Shown: positions 36,650-46,727, numbered from the stretch's first letter. The stretch is DNA of 64,000 nt from Betaproteobacteria bacterium (GCA_025356445.1 JANXSZ010000028.1:62001-126000); one strand, 5' to 3'. Numbers and translations: made by a program. The notes: generated by a model from the sequence alone, not told the origin.

Positions 36650-39600
36650 GGGTGCGTCTCGGCAGGGGGTTCGGCCGCACGTTGTTTGCGGTCGACCTTG
36701 ACGATTTTCGGGTCTGCCCACGAGCCGTCAATGTGGAACTCTTGTGTGGCCGCCTCGATCAACGGGCGGCGCAGCACGACTTGTGTCAAAAAAGTGGTGA
36801 GGCCAATGACCGGGTTGATGACCGACGCCACCAGTGATGCAGTACCTGCATTGATCTCTGGCACCACCACCACCTTGAGGTCTTGGGTTTCTTTGGCAAT
36901 GTTGGCGCTGCCTTCCATCAGCACGGCGGCGTTCACCCCTTTCATTTGCAGGTTGTTGGTGGCGGCAATGCCCCGGTCAATCTTCACGTCACCGCGCACA
37001 AAATCAAAGGCAAAACCCTCAGTGAACACATCACGGAAATCCAGCGCCAAGCGGCGAGGCAGGGATTGCAAGCTCAGCACACCCAAAAGTTTGGCCAAAC
37101 CGGGATCAGCTTTCAAGAACTGCCCCGTTTCGATGTTGACGTTGAACTGACCGCCCAGGCTGGGGTAGTCCAGCGTAAGGGGTGAGCCTGACCAGGAAAC
37201 TTGGCCTTCGAGACGACCCTTGCCCAGACGCACCACGTCTTTCATGCCAAAGCGTGCCAGCAACGTGCCAGCGTCGCTGACATCCAGCCGATAGTTCATC
37301 ACCGTGCGGCGGGACTCTGAGGCCGTAGAAGCAGGCAGTGTGCTGCTCCCCGCAGCAGCCCAGCTCCCGGTGGCCGAGAACGTGGCTTCCGGCAAGATCA
37401 CATTGAATTTATTGAGCCGCCACTCACGGGGGATATCCCGCTGGGTATCCCTCAGGGGGTTATCTCGTCCCAGCAGACGCGCCCCTCGGTTGACCGCCTC
37501 AATCTCTACACGGCCCAGTTTTTTGCCACGCAAGGCCATGTCTTCCACCACGATGTCCAGCGCAGGAATGCTGCTGGGCTGCTCGTCCAAAATCGTTTCT
37601 ACTTGCGCAGCGGTAGACGGCTCCACCGTGAGACGCGCCAGACGGGCGTAGACGCGGCCTGCGTTACTGGCAGTGGACTGACGGTATTCCAGGTAACCGC
37701 TAAGCTCATTGGCCTCCAGATTGGCACGCCACGTCAGCCCTTCACGCGAACCACCAGCCACGACATTCTGGAGTTGGTGGCCGTCCAACCGCAGCGCTTT
37801 GGCGCGGACAGCCATCACAGAAGGCAAATAGTCCAGCCCTGCTGATTCAGCACCTGACGTGCCTGAAGCGCTTATTTGATTGGCGTTAGCAGCTATGAAA
37901 ACCGTAGCACCCGCTGCGCGTGACAGCACAGCGTCCCAGGCGTCAATATCCACCTCACCCAGGTTGAGGTTGGCGGCAACACCGGTCACGGGCAGCGGTA
38001 TGGTTTCGCTGTTACCCAAGCCCACGCCAATGCTGCCCCGCAGCACCCGAGGTTCAGGCCCAGACAGATCGCGCACATAGTTCACAGCACCGACTGAACC
38101 CGCAGGGCCTAATTCAAACACCAACTGGTCTTGCAGGCGCAGCACATCACCGCCCACAGGCAGCAGCGAAGTAGGCAGCAGGGTGTTCTCGAATCGCAGA
38201 GGCAGCAACGCTTCCGCCGTCTTTTTCAAGGGTGGAGGCAGGTTCAAGGCCATGCCTTGCAACGTGCTCTGTACCGTCACCTCGGGTCGGCCATGGCGCA
38301 CAGCCAGCAAGGCGTTGTAGCTGGCAGTCCCACTGGCGTTGTTCGCCAGACGGGATAAAAACCCCCATTCGTGCCCGGAGTCGCGGGTTTGGCGCAAGCC
38401 CTCTGCACTGACCGTGCCCTGAGCACGGAACAACAAACTGGGTTCGTTCGCCTTGGCGGCGCTGTTCAGGGCATTGCCCCCGCTGCGCGGCGTACCACCG
38501 TCGAGCCGAATATCCCCGCCCAACAAGCCCGCCTGCACGGCTTGTAAGCTAAACCCAGTCTCAGTAAAGCTCACAACACCCCGGCTGCGACTGAGGATGG
38601 GGGCATCAGGGTTCAGCTGCACATCGTTGCTGACCAGGGTGACAGAGCCTTGCACCTTGGTTTTCTCCAGCTCTTGAATCGGCAAACTCAGGCGCAAGCG
38701 GTAGTCCGCAGACCCCGTGGCGGTGGCTTTGTCCAAGACATGGCCAGTCCAGCCCCCTATCGGGGAATTGGTGATCAGTCGCAGCGTCTCTCCGAGCGGG
38801 CCTCGTGCCTCGCCATTGACCTGCACCACACTGTGCGCCAGATCGGGGATGGTCACGTCAGCACGGCTGATTTGCAGACCCGGCAACCCCTCGACCCGCC
38901 CGCTTGCCACACGCGCTTGCAGGCTGGTGCGCTCGAAAACCAGCTCACCCTGGAGCTGGGTCAAGGCCGGCCACTCTGCACTGTCTTTCAGCGCCATGCC
39001 CTTGGTGATGAGTGGAACGGTGGAGCGGGGTACAAAAGCGAACTGTGCATCCTGTACGTTGACGGCAATGCGAAACTCACCCTGGCGTGGGTCACGAAAC
39101 GGCAGTTCATGCAGATCGCCTTTGACGCGAAACTTCACGCCGTTAACGCGCCCCTGCTGTACCGCAGCGTGTACATAGTCGCGCACGACAGTGGGCAGCA
39201 CCAAAGGCAGGTAACGGTAAACCTGCGTGCCATCCCCCCGGCTGAGTGAGCCTTGCAAGTCCAGCACCCCAGGAAAGCGAGAACGTGCCGCATTTTTGGC
39301 TGGATCACTGGTACGCCAGCTGATTTGGGCTTCACCTTCGGCATCCGTATTGGCAAAGTGCAGGCGGTTCACTTGCACAGCCAGCTTGTCGCCGCTTTTT
39401 TCTGCGTTTTTATCAGCGCCCTTGTCCCGGCTGCGCTGCCACAGCACCTCGGCAGACAGTTGGTTCAGCGGCACCACCGGGTCAGCAAAAACACCGGGGA
39501 ACACCAAAGAACCCGACTGCACGGCGAGCTGGGCTTTGCCACCGGCCTGGGTCAGCTCAAAGTCCACCGTGGCACCGCTGATGCCAGGAATGCCGGGTTT

Positions 39601-40965
39601 GGGCGGCTGAGCGACACCCGCTACAGGGGGAACGTCGGTTGCAGCCCCCGCAGCAATCTGCAAATCCGTCACCCGGCCTTTGGCATCAAAGGTCGCAGGC
39701 CACCCGCCCGCAGCGGTGGCCGCCAGCTCGTCAGTCCAATGGGCGTCCAACTTTTCTACCACGCCTTGGGGGGCGTAGGCTTTCAGGGCTGCGCGGGTGG
39801 CGGCATTCAGCGGAATCAAGTTCGCCATCTGCCCCAGGGCCGCCAAATCAAGCTGATCGGCGTGCAATTCGCCTTTAGCCGGTTTTTTAGCCTCCGCTTG
39901 CGTCCACTCCACAGCGACATTCCCACCCGGCCAACGGCGACCATCTTGCATCAGGAACTGCAAAGCCTGGGTTGAAAACGCGAAGCCGTGGGGCAAGCGC
40001 TTGCCACTGAACCGACCCGATACAGAGTGCAGCGTGAGCGGTGCCAGCGTGGGCCCCAAACTGGCGCTGACTTCGGCCAAAGCCACATCGGCGGTGGCCC
40101 CCGTCAGCTGGCCCCGGCGCAAATCGGCCCACAGGCGTAACGCGCCACTGCCTTCACTGACCTCCAGCCCCAGATCGTGGGTATCGACATACTGGCGCAG
40201 GCGAGACACGTCGATACGGTCAAAATTAGCGAACACTTGACCATCCCAATCCTGCCAATTGCCGGTGTTGGACGACAACAGCGGTTGGCGAAAACGGGCA
40301 TTGATGCTGAACTGGCTACCCCAGGCAGGCGGCACAGCCGCATCAAAATGCAAAGCATGCCGACGCGCCGTATTGCGCACCAGCACATTGACGCCGCTCA
40401 ACGCCAAGGGCGCGGTACCCCGCTTATCGTCCGTCCAGCGCAGCAGGCCGTTGTGAATCACCAGCTCGGTTTGCGAAAAAAACCACTTGCGGGCGCGAAC
40501 CGCCTGCATGCCGGGACTGGCAGCGCCGTCCAGCGGCAAACCGGCGATAAAAATCTGGCCGTCAGCGGCGCGGCGGATGTCCAATTCAGGCTGGTCAATG
40601 TAAAGCTGCTCGAAGCCCAAACGCCACAGCGAGCGCGGCGACAGCGCCGCCACCACGCGGGGCAGACGCAGGGCGACGTTCCCCTGGGCATCCAACAGCA
40701 CCACGTCATGCAGCTCAAAAGAAGGAATCAAGCCACCGCCACGCGCGCTGATGTCCCCAATCCGCACAGGAACCCCCAATGCCTGCATGGCTTGGCGCTC
40801 CAACTGGGGACGAAGCTCTGCAATTCGCGGCACAATGAAACCGTGTAGCAATCCCCATGACGCTAAAACCACAAAGCTGGCGGCTAACAGCAGCCGCCAG
40901 AGCCAACGGGCCGTGAACGCGGTGGCCTGAAGCACTAATGAGGGGGGCGGAGGCAAATCATTCAT
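36646..40965 (-). CDS. yhdP: YhdP family protein (AsmA-like, lipid-transport bridge)
   Basis: 1439 residues from ATG 40965. One N-terminal transmembrane helix (WRLLLAASFVVLASWGLLHGFIVPRI) anchors a very long beta-rich periplasmic part with the DUF3971 and AsmA-type C-terminal regions (MNYRLDVSDAGTLLARFGM; LGVLSLQSLPRRLALDFRDVFTEGFAFD; VVVVPEINAGTASLVASVINPVIGL). In enterobacteria YhdP forms a groove carrying phospholipid towards the outer membrane together with TamB and YdbH. It diverges from glnE; the two starts overlap in one CATG. A Gly/Ser/Ala-rich low-conservation stretch near 37880-37915 contains a degenerate scattered repeat. Confidence 0.93.
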   Translation of the reverse strand: MNDLPPPPSLVLQATAFTARWLWRLLLAASFVVLASWGLLHGFIVPRIAELRPQLERQAMQALGVPVRIGDISARGGGLIPSFELHDVVLLDAQGNVALRLPRVVAALSPRSLWRLGFEQLYIDQPELDIRRAADGQIFIAGLPLDGAASPGMQAVRARKWFFSQTELVIHNGLLRWTDDKRGTAPLALSGVNVLVRNTARRHALHFDAAVPPAWGSQFSINARFRQPLLSSNTGNWQDWDGQVFANFDRIDVSRLRQYVDTHDLGLEVSEGSGALRLWADLRRGQLTGATADVALAEVSASLGPTLAPLTLHSVSGRFSGKRLPHGFAFSTQALQFLMQDGRRWPGGNVAVEWTQAEAKKPAKGELHADQLDLAALGQMANLIPLNAATRAALKAYAPQGVVEKLDAHWTDELAATAAGGWPATFDAKGRVTDLQIAAGAATDVPPVAGVAQPPKPGIPGISGATVDFELTQAGGKAQLAVQSGSLVFPGVFADPVVPLNQLSAEVLWQRSRDKGADKNAEKSGDKLAVQVNRLHFANTDAEGEAQISWRTSDPAKNAARSRFPGVLDLQGSLSRGDGTQVYRYLPLVLPTVVRDYVHAAVQQGRVNGVKFRVKGDLHELPFRDPRQGEFRIAVNVQDAQFAFVPRSTVPLITKGMALKDSAEWPALTQLQGELVFERTSLQARVASGRVEGLPGLQISRADVTIPDLAHSVVQVNGEARGPLGETLRLITNSPIGGWTGHVLDKATATGSADYRLRLSLPIQELEKTKVQGSVTLVSNDVQLNPDAPILSRSRGVVSFTETGFSLQAVQAGLLGGDIRLDGGTPRSGGNALNSAAKANEPSLLFRAQGTVSAEGLRQTRDSGHEWGFLSRLANNASGTASYNALLAVRHGRPEVTVQSTLQGMALNLPPPLKKTAEALLPLRFENTLLPTSLLPVGGDVLRLQDQLVFELGPAGSVGAVNYVRDLSGPEPRVLRGSIGVGLGNSETIPLPVTGVAANLNLGEVDIDAWDAVLSRAAGATVFIAANANQISASGTSGAESAGLDYLPSVMAVRAKALRLDGHQLQNVVAGGSREGLTWRANLEANELSGYLEYRQSTASNAGRVYARLARLTVEPSTAAQVETILDEQPSSIPALDIVVEDMALRGKKLGRVEIEAVNRGARLLGRDNPLRDTQRDIPREWRLNKFNVILPEATFSATGSWAAAGSSTLPASTASESRRTVMNYRLDVSDAGTLLARFGMKDVVRLGKGRLEGQVSWSGSPLTLDYPSLGGQFNVNIETGQFLKADPGLAKLLGVLSLQSLPRRLALDFRDVFTEGFAFDFVRGDVKIDRGIAATNNLQMKGVNAAVLMEGSANIAKETQDLKVVVVPEINAGTASLVASVINPVIGLTTFLTQVVLRRPLIEAATQEFHIDGSWADPKIVKVDRKQRAAEPPAETHP

Positions 40966-43816
40966 GACAGAGACAGGAATTATGACCGGCACGGCGACCT
41001 TGGAAGCCGCAGAGAACACGGCTGACAGGGTAAGCAGTTACCCGCGCTTTGTGCAGCGGCTGCGCCGCCGCTACAGTGCCGAGTTGCCCCTGTTGCCATC
41101 AGGTTCTGTAGGTCATGCCCAATTGGCCACGACTTACGCCACACTGTTGCAGCAGGGCTTAGGGGTTGCCAACGCACTTCGGGTGCTGCGCCAACTGGTG
41201 ATGGAGCGCCTCATCACGCACGACTGCGTCGCCGATGCCAGCCAACGGTGGTCTTTGCAGGCAGTGACGCAAACCGTGACCAATCTGGCCGAGTTTGCGC
41301 TCGACGCGGCCTGCCGCGAAGCCTGTGCCGATCTGGACGCTTTCCATGGCGTACCTATGGCGGGCGCCGAATCGCTGGCTGCATCGCTGATGGTCGGTGC
41401 GGCCACACTGCCCCCCCAGCGCGCCGAACTTTGGGTGATTGGCATGGGGAAACTCGGAGCCCGCGAACTCAATGTGTCCAGCGACATTGATTTGATCTAC
41501 ATCTACGACCACGACGGCGAAACAACAGGCATCACATCGGGCGGTATTGACGGGCGCGGACGCATCTCCAACCAGGAATACTTCGCCAAAGCCGTGAAAC
41601 GCATTTACGCGCTGGTGGGTGAAACCACCGAGCACGGCTTTGTGTTCCGCGTGGATCTGGCCTTGCGGCCTAACGGCAACTCCGGCCCAGCGGCGGTATC
41701 GCTGGCCGCGCTGGAAGAATACTTCCAGGTGCAGGGCCGTGAATGGGAGCGCTTTGCATGGCTCAAAAGCCGGGTGATAGCCCCCCGCGCCAGCGTACTG
41801 AGCGGTGCTGCCCAGGCGATGCGCCCGGTAGTGCTGCCCTTTGTGTTCCGCCGTTACCTGGACTACAGCGTCTTTGATGCGTTGCGCGTCTTGCACCAGC
41901 AAATCCGCGACCACTCGGCCCGCCGCAGTGCCGGACGTCCTGAGCGCGCAAACGACGTCAAGCTCTCACGTGGTGGCATTCGGGAAATCGAATTCACCGT
42001 GCAGTTGCTGCAGGTGGTACGGGGGGGGCAGTTCCCCGAACTGCGTACCCGCCCTACGCTGGATGCCTTGCAGCGCTTGGCCAAAGCGGGTCTGATGCCG
42101 CAAGAAACGGCGGACGCGCTGGCCCGTGCGTATATTTTTCTGCGCCAAGTCGAGCACCGTATCCAGTACCTGGACGACCAGCAGACCCACATCTTGCCTG
42201 TGCGTGATGACGATCTGGCCTGGATTGCGCTGACACTGGGTTACCCCGAATGCCGCGTATTTTTGAGCGACCTGGACCAGCACCGCGAGCGCGTCGCACT
42301 GGAATTTGACCAACTGCTGGGCAATGCACCCGACGCCACCTGCAAAACCTGCTCCCCACTCACACCACCCAAAAACCACGGCCTGGACATTGAGGCACTG
42401 GCCGCCACCCTGCCACCAGCATTCCGCGACCGCCTGCTGCTGTGGCGCGAGCATCCCCGTATTCTGGGATTGCGTGACGATGCCCGCACCCGCCTTTCCC
42501 GCCTGCTGCAACGCACCGCCCAGTGGGTCAATGAAAGCGATGAGGTGAGCGTGGAAGCCGCCGTGCGCATGCTGGACTGGCTGGAGCCTTTGCTGCGCCG
42601 CGAAAGCTACCTCGCGCTGCTGCTGGAGCGCCCCCGTGTGCACGCCCGGCTGCTGCGCTTGCTGGGTGCCGCCCGATGGCCTGCCCGCTATTTGGTGCAG
42701 CACCCCGGTGTGATTGATGAGCTGGCCAGTGACGCGATGCTGACCGAGCGCTTTGCCCCTGCGGACTTTGAGCGCGAACTGGAAGACCGCCGCACAGCAC
42801 TCGCATCGACGGGTGAAGATGATGATGAAGCCCTGCTCAACCTGCTGCGCCGCGCCCACCATGCCGAAGTGTTCCGCACTCTGGCGCGCGACGTGGAAAG
42901 CCGCATCACGGTAGAGCAAGTCGCTGACGACCTGAGTGCACTGGCCGATGTGGTGCTGCGTGTGACCTCGCGCTGGTGCTGGGCACGCCTGAAAAATAAA
43001 CACCGCGACACGCCGCAGTTCGGCATCGTGGGCTACGGCAAGCTGGGGGGCAAAGAGCTGGGCTATGGCAGCGACCTCGACATCGTGTTCGTTTACGAAG
43101 ATGACGATTCAAGCGACGACGAACGTGCCCCCGAGGTTTACGCCGCCTTTGTGCGCAAACTCATCAACTGGCTGGGGGTGAAAACCAGCGAAGGTGATTT
43201 GTTTGAAATCGACACCGCCTTGCGCCCTAACGGCGGCTCAGGCTTGTTGATCACCACTTTCCAGGCTTACGCCAACTACCAGCAGCAGCGCGGCTCGAAC
43301 ACCGCGTGGACCTGGGAACACCAGGCCATGACGCGCACCCGCTTCGTGCTGGGCGACGAGCCCTTGCGCAAGCGTTTTGACGCCGTACGGCTCGCTGTCA
43401 TCACCTCACCCCGGGACGAAGCAGCGTTGCGGCTGGAAATTGTCACCATGCGGGACAAAGTGCGCGCCGCCCATCCGGTGAAAGCTGACCGCTTTGACGT
43501 CAAACACAGCCCTGGTGGCATGGTGGACGCTGAATTTGCAGTGCAGTACCTGGTACTCGCGAAATCCGCCCAGTACCCGGGGCTGACCGACAACATTGGC
43601 AACATCGGCCTGCTGCTGCGCCTGGAAGACGCCGGGCTGCTGCCCGCTGGCGTGGGCCAAGCCAGCGCCACGGCCTACCGGGCCTTGCGCCAAATCCAGC
43701 ACCGAGCCCGGTTGGACGAGCAGTCAACCCAGTCCAACTCTCCCGCAGCAGAAGAGGCTAGACTGGCCGTCACGGCACTGTGGCACTGCGTGTTTAACCC
43801 GCAAGCGATGGGCTGA
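40964..43816 (+). CDS. glnE: Bifunctional glutamine synthetase adenylyltransferase / deadenylylase
   Basis: 950 residues from ATG 40964; an ATG at 40982 with AGGAATT before it is an equally good start. The two nucleotidyltransferase halves are plain: GMGKLGARELNVSSDIDLIYIYDHDGE in the N-terminal deadenylylase and GYGKLGGKELGYGSDLDIVFVYEDDD in the C-terminal adenylylase, each with paired aspartates. A Gln-rich middle domain connects them. It adjusts glutamine synthetase activity according to PII status. Length is the family norm. It is followed ~160 bp later by the acyl-carrier-protein cassette, which has its own inverted repeat upstream. Confidence 0.97.
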   Translation: MTETGIMTGTATLEAAENTADRVSSYPRFVQRLRRRYSAELPLLPSGSVGHAQLATTYATLLQQGLGVANALRVLRQLVMERLITHDCVADASQRWSLQAVTQTVTNLAEFALDAACREACADLDAFHGVPMAGAESLAASLMVGAATLPPQRAELWVIGMGKLGARELNVSSDIDLIYIYDHDGETTGITSGGIDGRGRISNQEYFAKAVKRIYALVGETTEHGFVFRVDLALRPNGNSGPAAVSLAALEEYFQVQGREWERFAWLKSRVIAPRASVLSGAAQAMRPVVLPFVFRRYLDYSVFDALRVLHQQIRDHSARRSAGRPERANDVKLSRGGIREIEFTVQLLQVVRGGQFPELRTRPTLDALQRLAKAGLMPQETADALARAYIFLRQVEHRIQYLDDQQTHILPVRDDDLAWIALTLGYPECRVFLSDLDQHRERVALEFDQLLGNAPDATCKTCSPLTPPKNHGLDIEALAATLPPAFRDRLLLWREHPRILGLRDDARTRLSRLLQRTAQWVNESDEVSVEAAVRMLDWLEPLLRRESYLALLLERPRVHARLLRLLGAARWPARYLVQHPGVIDELASDAMLTERFAPADFERELEDRRTALASTGEDDDEALLNLLRRAHHAEVFRTLARDVESRITVEQVADDLSALADVVLRVTSRWCWARLKNKHRDTPQFGIVGYGKLGGKELGYGSDLDIVFVYEDDDSSDDERAPEVYAAFVRKLINWLGVKTSEGDLFEIDTALRPNGGSGLLITTFQAYANYQQQRGSNTAWTWEHQAMTRTRFVLGDEPLRKRFDAVRLAVITSPRDEAALRLEIVTMRDKVRAAHPVKADRFDVKHSPGGMVDAEFAVQYLVLAKSAQYPGLTDNIGNIGLLLRLEDAGLLPAGVGQASATAYRALRQIQHRARLDEQSTQSNSPAAEEARLAVTALWHCVFNPQAMG

Positions 43817-43901
43817 CAGCGGCGAACAGCCGCATCTGCGGCGCAGATCAGCACGCAGTCATGGGCGGGCTGTCATAATGGCGGGCGTTTACCCTCATCC
43901 T

Positions 43902-43924
43902 TTACACAAACTTACAATGTGTAA
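43902..43924. promoter_or_regulatory. Inverted repeat upstream of the ACP-KAS-reductase-efflux run
   Basis: TTACACA (43902-43908) and TGTGTAA (43918-43924) are perfect 7-bp arms separated by nine AT-rich bases, ~50 bp upstream of the ACP start in an otherwise GC-rich region. The geometry is that of a dimeric repressor or activator site. No regulator gene lies next to it. Confidence 0.5.
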
Positions 43925-43977
43925 CTGCTGTGTTTCGGTAATGTGCAGGCATGTAAAGACGTTTTGTGGAGAGTTTT

Positions 43978-44220
43978 TTGGCAGATACCTTTGAGCGGCT
44001 GATGCAACTTATCAGCGCCCAGTACCATCTCGACACGTCCCTGGTGACGGCTGAAACCGGCTTGGCAGACGCAGGTCTGGATTCGCTCGCCGTGGCCGAA
44101 CTGCTCTTCTCGATCGAAGAAGACTTTGGCGTTGATTTGGGCGATGTTCCCCCAGACGCCGTGCCTGCCACAGTGGGCGAAATCGTCGCACTGATAGACG
44201 GCAAACTGCGGGCAGCCTGA
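43978..44220 (+). CDS. Acyl carrier protein
   Basis: 80 residues from TTG 43978, which has GGAGAG four bases upstream; a GTG four codons earlier (43966) is the other possible start. The phosphopantetheine site is G-L-D-S-L (serine ~36), followed by AVAELLFSIEEDFGVDLGDVP, the acidic recognition helix. It is distinct from a housekeeping AcpP, whose site sequence is normally GADSLD. It carries acyl intermediates as thioesters. The next genes are a ketosynthase (47 bp on) and a reductase, so it is likely dedicated to them and not to bulk fatty acid synthesis. It needs a phosphopantetheinyl transferase encoded elsewhere. Confidence 0.92.
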   Translation: MADTFERLMQLISAQYHLDTSLVTAETGLADAGLDSLAVAELLFSIEEDFGVDLGDVPPDAVPATVGEIVALIDGKLRAA

Positions 44221-44267
44221 GCCGCCTGCGCTACCGAAATCCCTTTTAGTCGCACCAGGTTTTTGCA

Positions 44268-45539
44268 GTGAACTACGACAATTCTTCGGCGTGGATCACC
44301 GGCATCGGTGTCCTTGGCCCCCAGGGCACGGGCTGGGATCAACTCAGTGCCGCGCTGCAAGCCCCTCGAGCTCACTTTTCGACCGTTCCCCCAGCATGGC
44401 TGGCCACCACGGGTGTGCCCGATGCCTACATCGCGCCCTTGAATGCCGCCGCTGAAGTGGATGCCAAGCGCTATGAAACCCTGAGCACCGACCGGGCTTG
44501 TGCGCTGGCGCTGTGCGCCGCTGAGCAAGCGTGGCAACAGGCCGCACAATCGGCAACGCCCACCACCGCCGCATTGGCCGATGGCACCCGCTGCGGCGTC
44601 TACTGGGGCACCGGCATGGGCGGCTTGCACACCACTGAATCCGCGTACAACCGCTTGCTGGTCGACCATAAACCGCTGCGCCCGATGACCGTGGTACGCA
44701 TCATGGCCAACTCTGCGGCCGCACAGTTGGCCATGAAATACAAGCTGCGCGGCCCCAACCACACCTACACCGTGGCCTGTGCGTCCTCGGCCATGGCGCT
44801 GGGTGAAGCGCTGTTGGCGTTGCGCTTGGGCCGTATTGACCTCGCGCTGGTAGGTGGCAGCGAAGCCATGCTGGCCCCTGGCGTGATGGCAGCCTGGGGT
44901 GCGTTGCGCGTGCTCAGCACCCGCAAAACCGCAGCCTCTGCGGATGCGGCCTGCCGCCCGTTTTCCGCCACACGCACAGGCTTGGTGATGGGCGAAGGGG
45001 CTGCCGCATTCATCCTGGAAAGCCCCCGTCACGCTAAAGCACGCGGGGCCAAACCACTGGCTGAACTGGTCGGCTATGGCAGCACCTGCGATGCCAGCTC
45101 GCTGGTACAGCCCCAGCTCGAAGGCCAAGTGCGGGCCATGCACCAGGCCATTGAAGACGCTGGCCTGACGCCCGATCAGATTGGCGGCATCAACGCCCAT
45201 GCCACAGGCACGGACACCGGAGACACCGTGGAAGCCACCGCCATCGCCGCCACTTTCGCAACCATTGGCCGGGGCATTCCGCCCGTCAGCGCCACCAAAT
45301 CCATGCACGGCCACCTGCTGGGCGCAGCCGGAGCCATGGAAGCCGCCGTCTGTATTGCCAGTCTGCAACAGCAGTTCATCCCGGCAACTTTGGGCGTCAG
45401 CCCCATCGATCCAAAATGCGCGATGCTGGACGTGGTAATCGACACGCCGCGCCCCGTCACCGGGCTGGACTATGTGATGTCCAACTCTTTCGCCTTTGGC
45501 GGCTCCAACGTCAGCCTGGTTTTCAAGCGCAGCGCTTAA
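44268..45539 (+). CDS. Beta-ketoacyl-ACP synthase (FabF/KAS II-like)
   Basis: 423 residues from GTG 44268. The Claisen-condensing triad is intact: C171 in VACASSAMALGEAL, H311 in INAHATGTDTGD and H349 in KSMHGHLLGAAGAMEA, with K344. GTGMGGL and the closing NSFAFGGSNVSLVFK are typical. The motif K-S-M-H-G-H replaces the usual K-S-M-T-G-H. It extends an acyl chain by two carbons from a malonyl- or similar ACP. Lying between a dedicated ACP and a thioester-reductase-like enzyme, it suggests a small specialised acyl product. No acyltransferase, ketoreductase or dehydratase is in the run, so those may be borrowed from primary metabolism. Confidence 0.92.
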   Translation: MNYDNSSAWITGIGVLGPQGTGWDQLSAALQAPRAHFSTVPPAWLATTGVPDAYIAPLNAAAEVDAKRYETLSTDRACALALCAAEQAWQQAAQSATPTTAALADGTRCGVYWGTGMGGLHTTESAYNRLLVDHKPLRPMTVVRIMANSAAAQLAMKYKLRGPNHTYTVACASSAMALGEALLALRLGRIDLALVGGSEAMLAPGVMAAWGALRVLSTRKTAASADAACRPFSATRTGLVMGEGAAAFILESPRHAKARGAKPLAELVGYGSTCDASSLVQPQLEGQVRAMHQAIEDAGLTPDQIGGINAHATGTDTGDTVEATAIAATFATIGRGIPPVSATKSMHGHLLGAAGAMEAAVCIASLQQQFIPATLGVSPIDPKCAMLDVVIDTPRPVTGLDYVMSNSFAFGGSNVSLVFKRSA

Positions 45540-45605
45540 ACTCGGGCGGTTGATTTTTAGGATGAGCGTCTTGCCCCTGGACGCAGCCCTCCCCTCCCAC
45601 ACACT

Positions 45606-46712
45606 ATGATTATTTTGCTCACCGGAAGCACCGGTTTTGTTGGCGGTGCCGTCGCTGCGGATTTAGCCACCCGTGGCCTGCTTGGCGCCACCCTGTTCCT
45701 CGTGCGTGCGGCCGACGCCACCCTGGCGTGGCAGCGCGTACACGACAACCTGCTGCGCTTTGGCGTGCCAGCGGCCTTGGCCGCAGCGGTCACGCCCGCT
45801 CAAATCATCTGCGGCGACATGACCGCTGTGGACAAGTTCGCGCAGGACGAGCGTCTGGCCACCATCACCCACGTCATCCACTGCGCAGCGCTCGCCACGT
45901 TCTCGACCAACCCCAAAATCTGGGCCAACAACGTGGATGGCACCGTCGCACTGGCGCAAGCCGTGCACACCAAAGCCAAATTGCAACGCTGGCTGCAAGT
46001 TGGCACAGCGATGTGCTGCGGGCCAGGCATGACATCGCCCGTCAACGAGTCCTGGGAATCGGGTTTGAGCGACGAATCGCACCTCGTGCCCTACACCCAG
46101 TCCAAACTGGCCGTGGAACACGCCCTCAAAGCGATCCCCGGCTTCCCCTTGGTCGTGGCCCGGGCCTCCATCGTGGTCGGCCACAGCACCCTCGGCTGCG
46201 CCCCCTCGCCCAGTATTTTCTGGGTGTTCCGCATGGCGTTTGCGCTGGAACGCTTCACCTGTGCGCCTGACGAATGCATCGACATCATCCCAGCCGACTG
46301 GTGTGCCAGTGCCATGGTGAGTCTGGCCCTCAAACCCAGCTTGGCGCATGACCTGTACCACGTCTCTGCCGGACAAAGCAGCAGCAACCGCTTTGACGCC
46401 ATCGACATCGCCTACGCCAAGGCCGGTGGCACTGAGCCTATCGCCCCACGCTACCAGCAGGTGGCGGTGGACGATTTGCGCAGCTTGGTTCCCCTGTTCC
46501 AGGAGCGCTTGGGCCGCGTCAACCGCCTGCTGATTTTGCGGGCGCTGATGCTCTACGGTGCGTTTGCCGAGTTGAACTACGTGTTTGACAACGACCGCCT
46601 GCTGGGCGAAGGCATTGCGCCCTCGCCACCACTGGCCGACTACCTGGCCGAATGCGTGCGCACCAGCGAGGGCATTCCCATGACCGAGCAGATGGCGCAC
46701 GACTTCAAGTAA
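45606..46712 (+). CDS. NAD(P)-dependent thioester-reductase-like extended SDR
   Basis: 368 residues. The Rossmann glycine motif is LTGSTGFVGGAV (G7, G10, G13); the catalytic Y163-xxx-K167 is in VPYTQSKLAVEHAL. AADATLAWQRVHDNLLRFG, then CGDMT and VIHCAALATFS, places it near the thioester-reductase / male-sterility (NAD_binding_4) group, which releases carrier-bound acyl chains as aldehydes or alcohols. Some members are ordinary sugar epimerases, so the chemistry is an inference from its ACP-KAS neighbours. It is preceded by KAS (66 bp) and followed after 15 bp by the efflux outer-membrane factor gene, arguing for one transcript. Confidence 0.8.
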   Translation: MIILLTGSTGFVGGAVAADLATRGLLGATLFLVRAADATLAWQRVHDNLLRFGVPAALAAAVTPAQIICGDMTAVDKFAQDERLATITHVIHCAALATFSTNPKIWANNVDGTVALAQAVHTKAKLQRWLQVGTAMCCGPGMTSPVNESWESGLSDESHLVPYTQSKLAVEHALKAIPGFPLVVARASIVVGHSTLGCAPSPSIFWVFRMAFALERFTCAPDECIDIIPADWCASAMVSLALKPSLAHDLYHVSAGQSSSNRFDAIDIAYAKAGGTEPIAPRYQQVAVDDLRSLVPLFQERLGRVNRLLILRALMLYGAFAELNYVFDNDRLLGEGIAPSPPLADYLAECVRTSEGIPMTEQMAHDFK

Positions 46713-46727
46713 TTCTCAAGCCCTCCC

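Noticed and set aside
43834-43848. ATCTGC-GGC-GCAGAT hairpin after glnE as a terminator
   Set aside because: Short stem with no T-run behind it.
43902-45602. 566-codon open frame antisense to the ACP and ketosynthase genes
   Set aside because: Overlaps two genes with intact active sites and has low-complexity composition.
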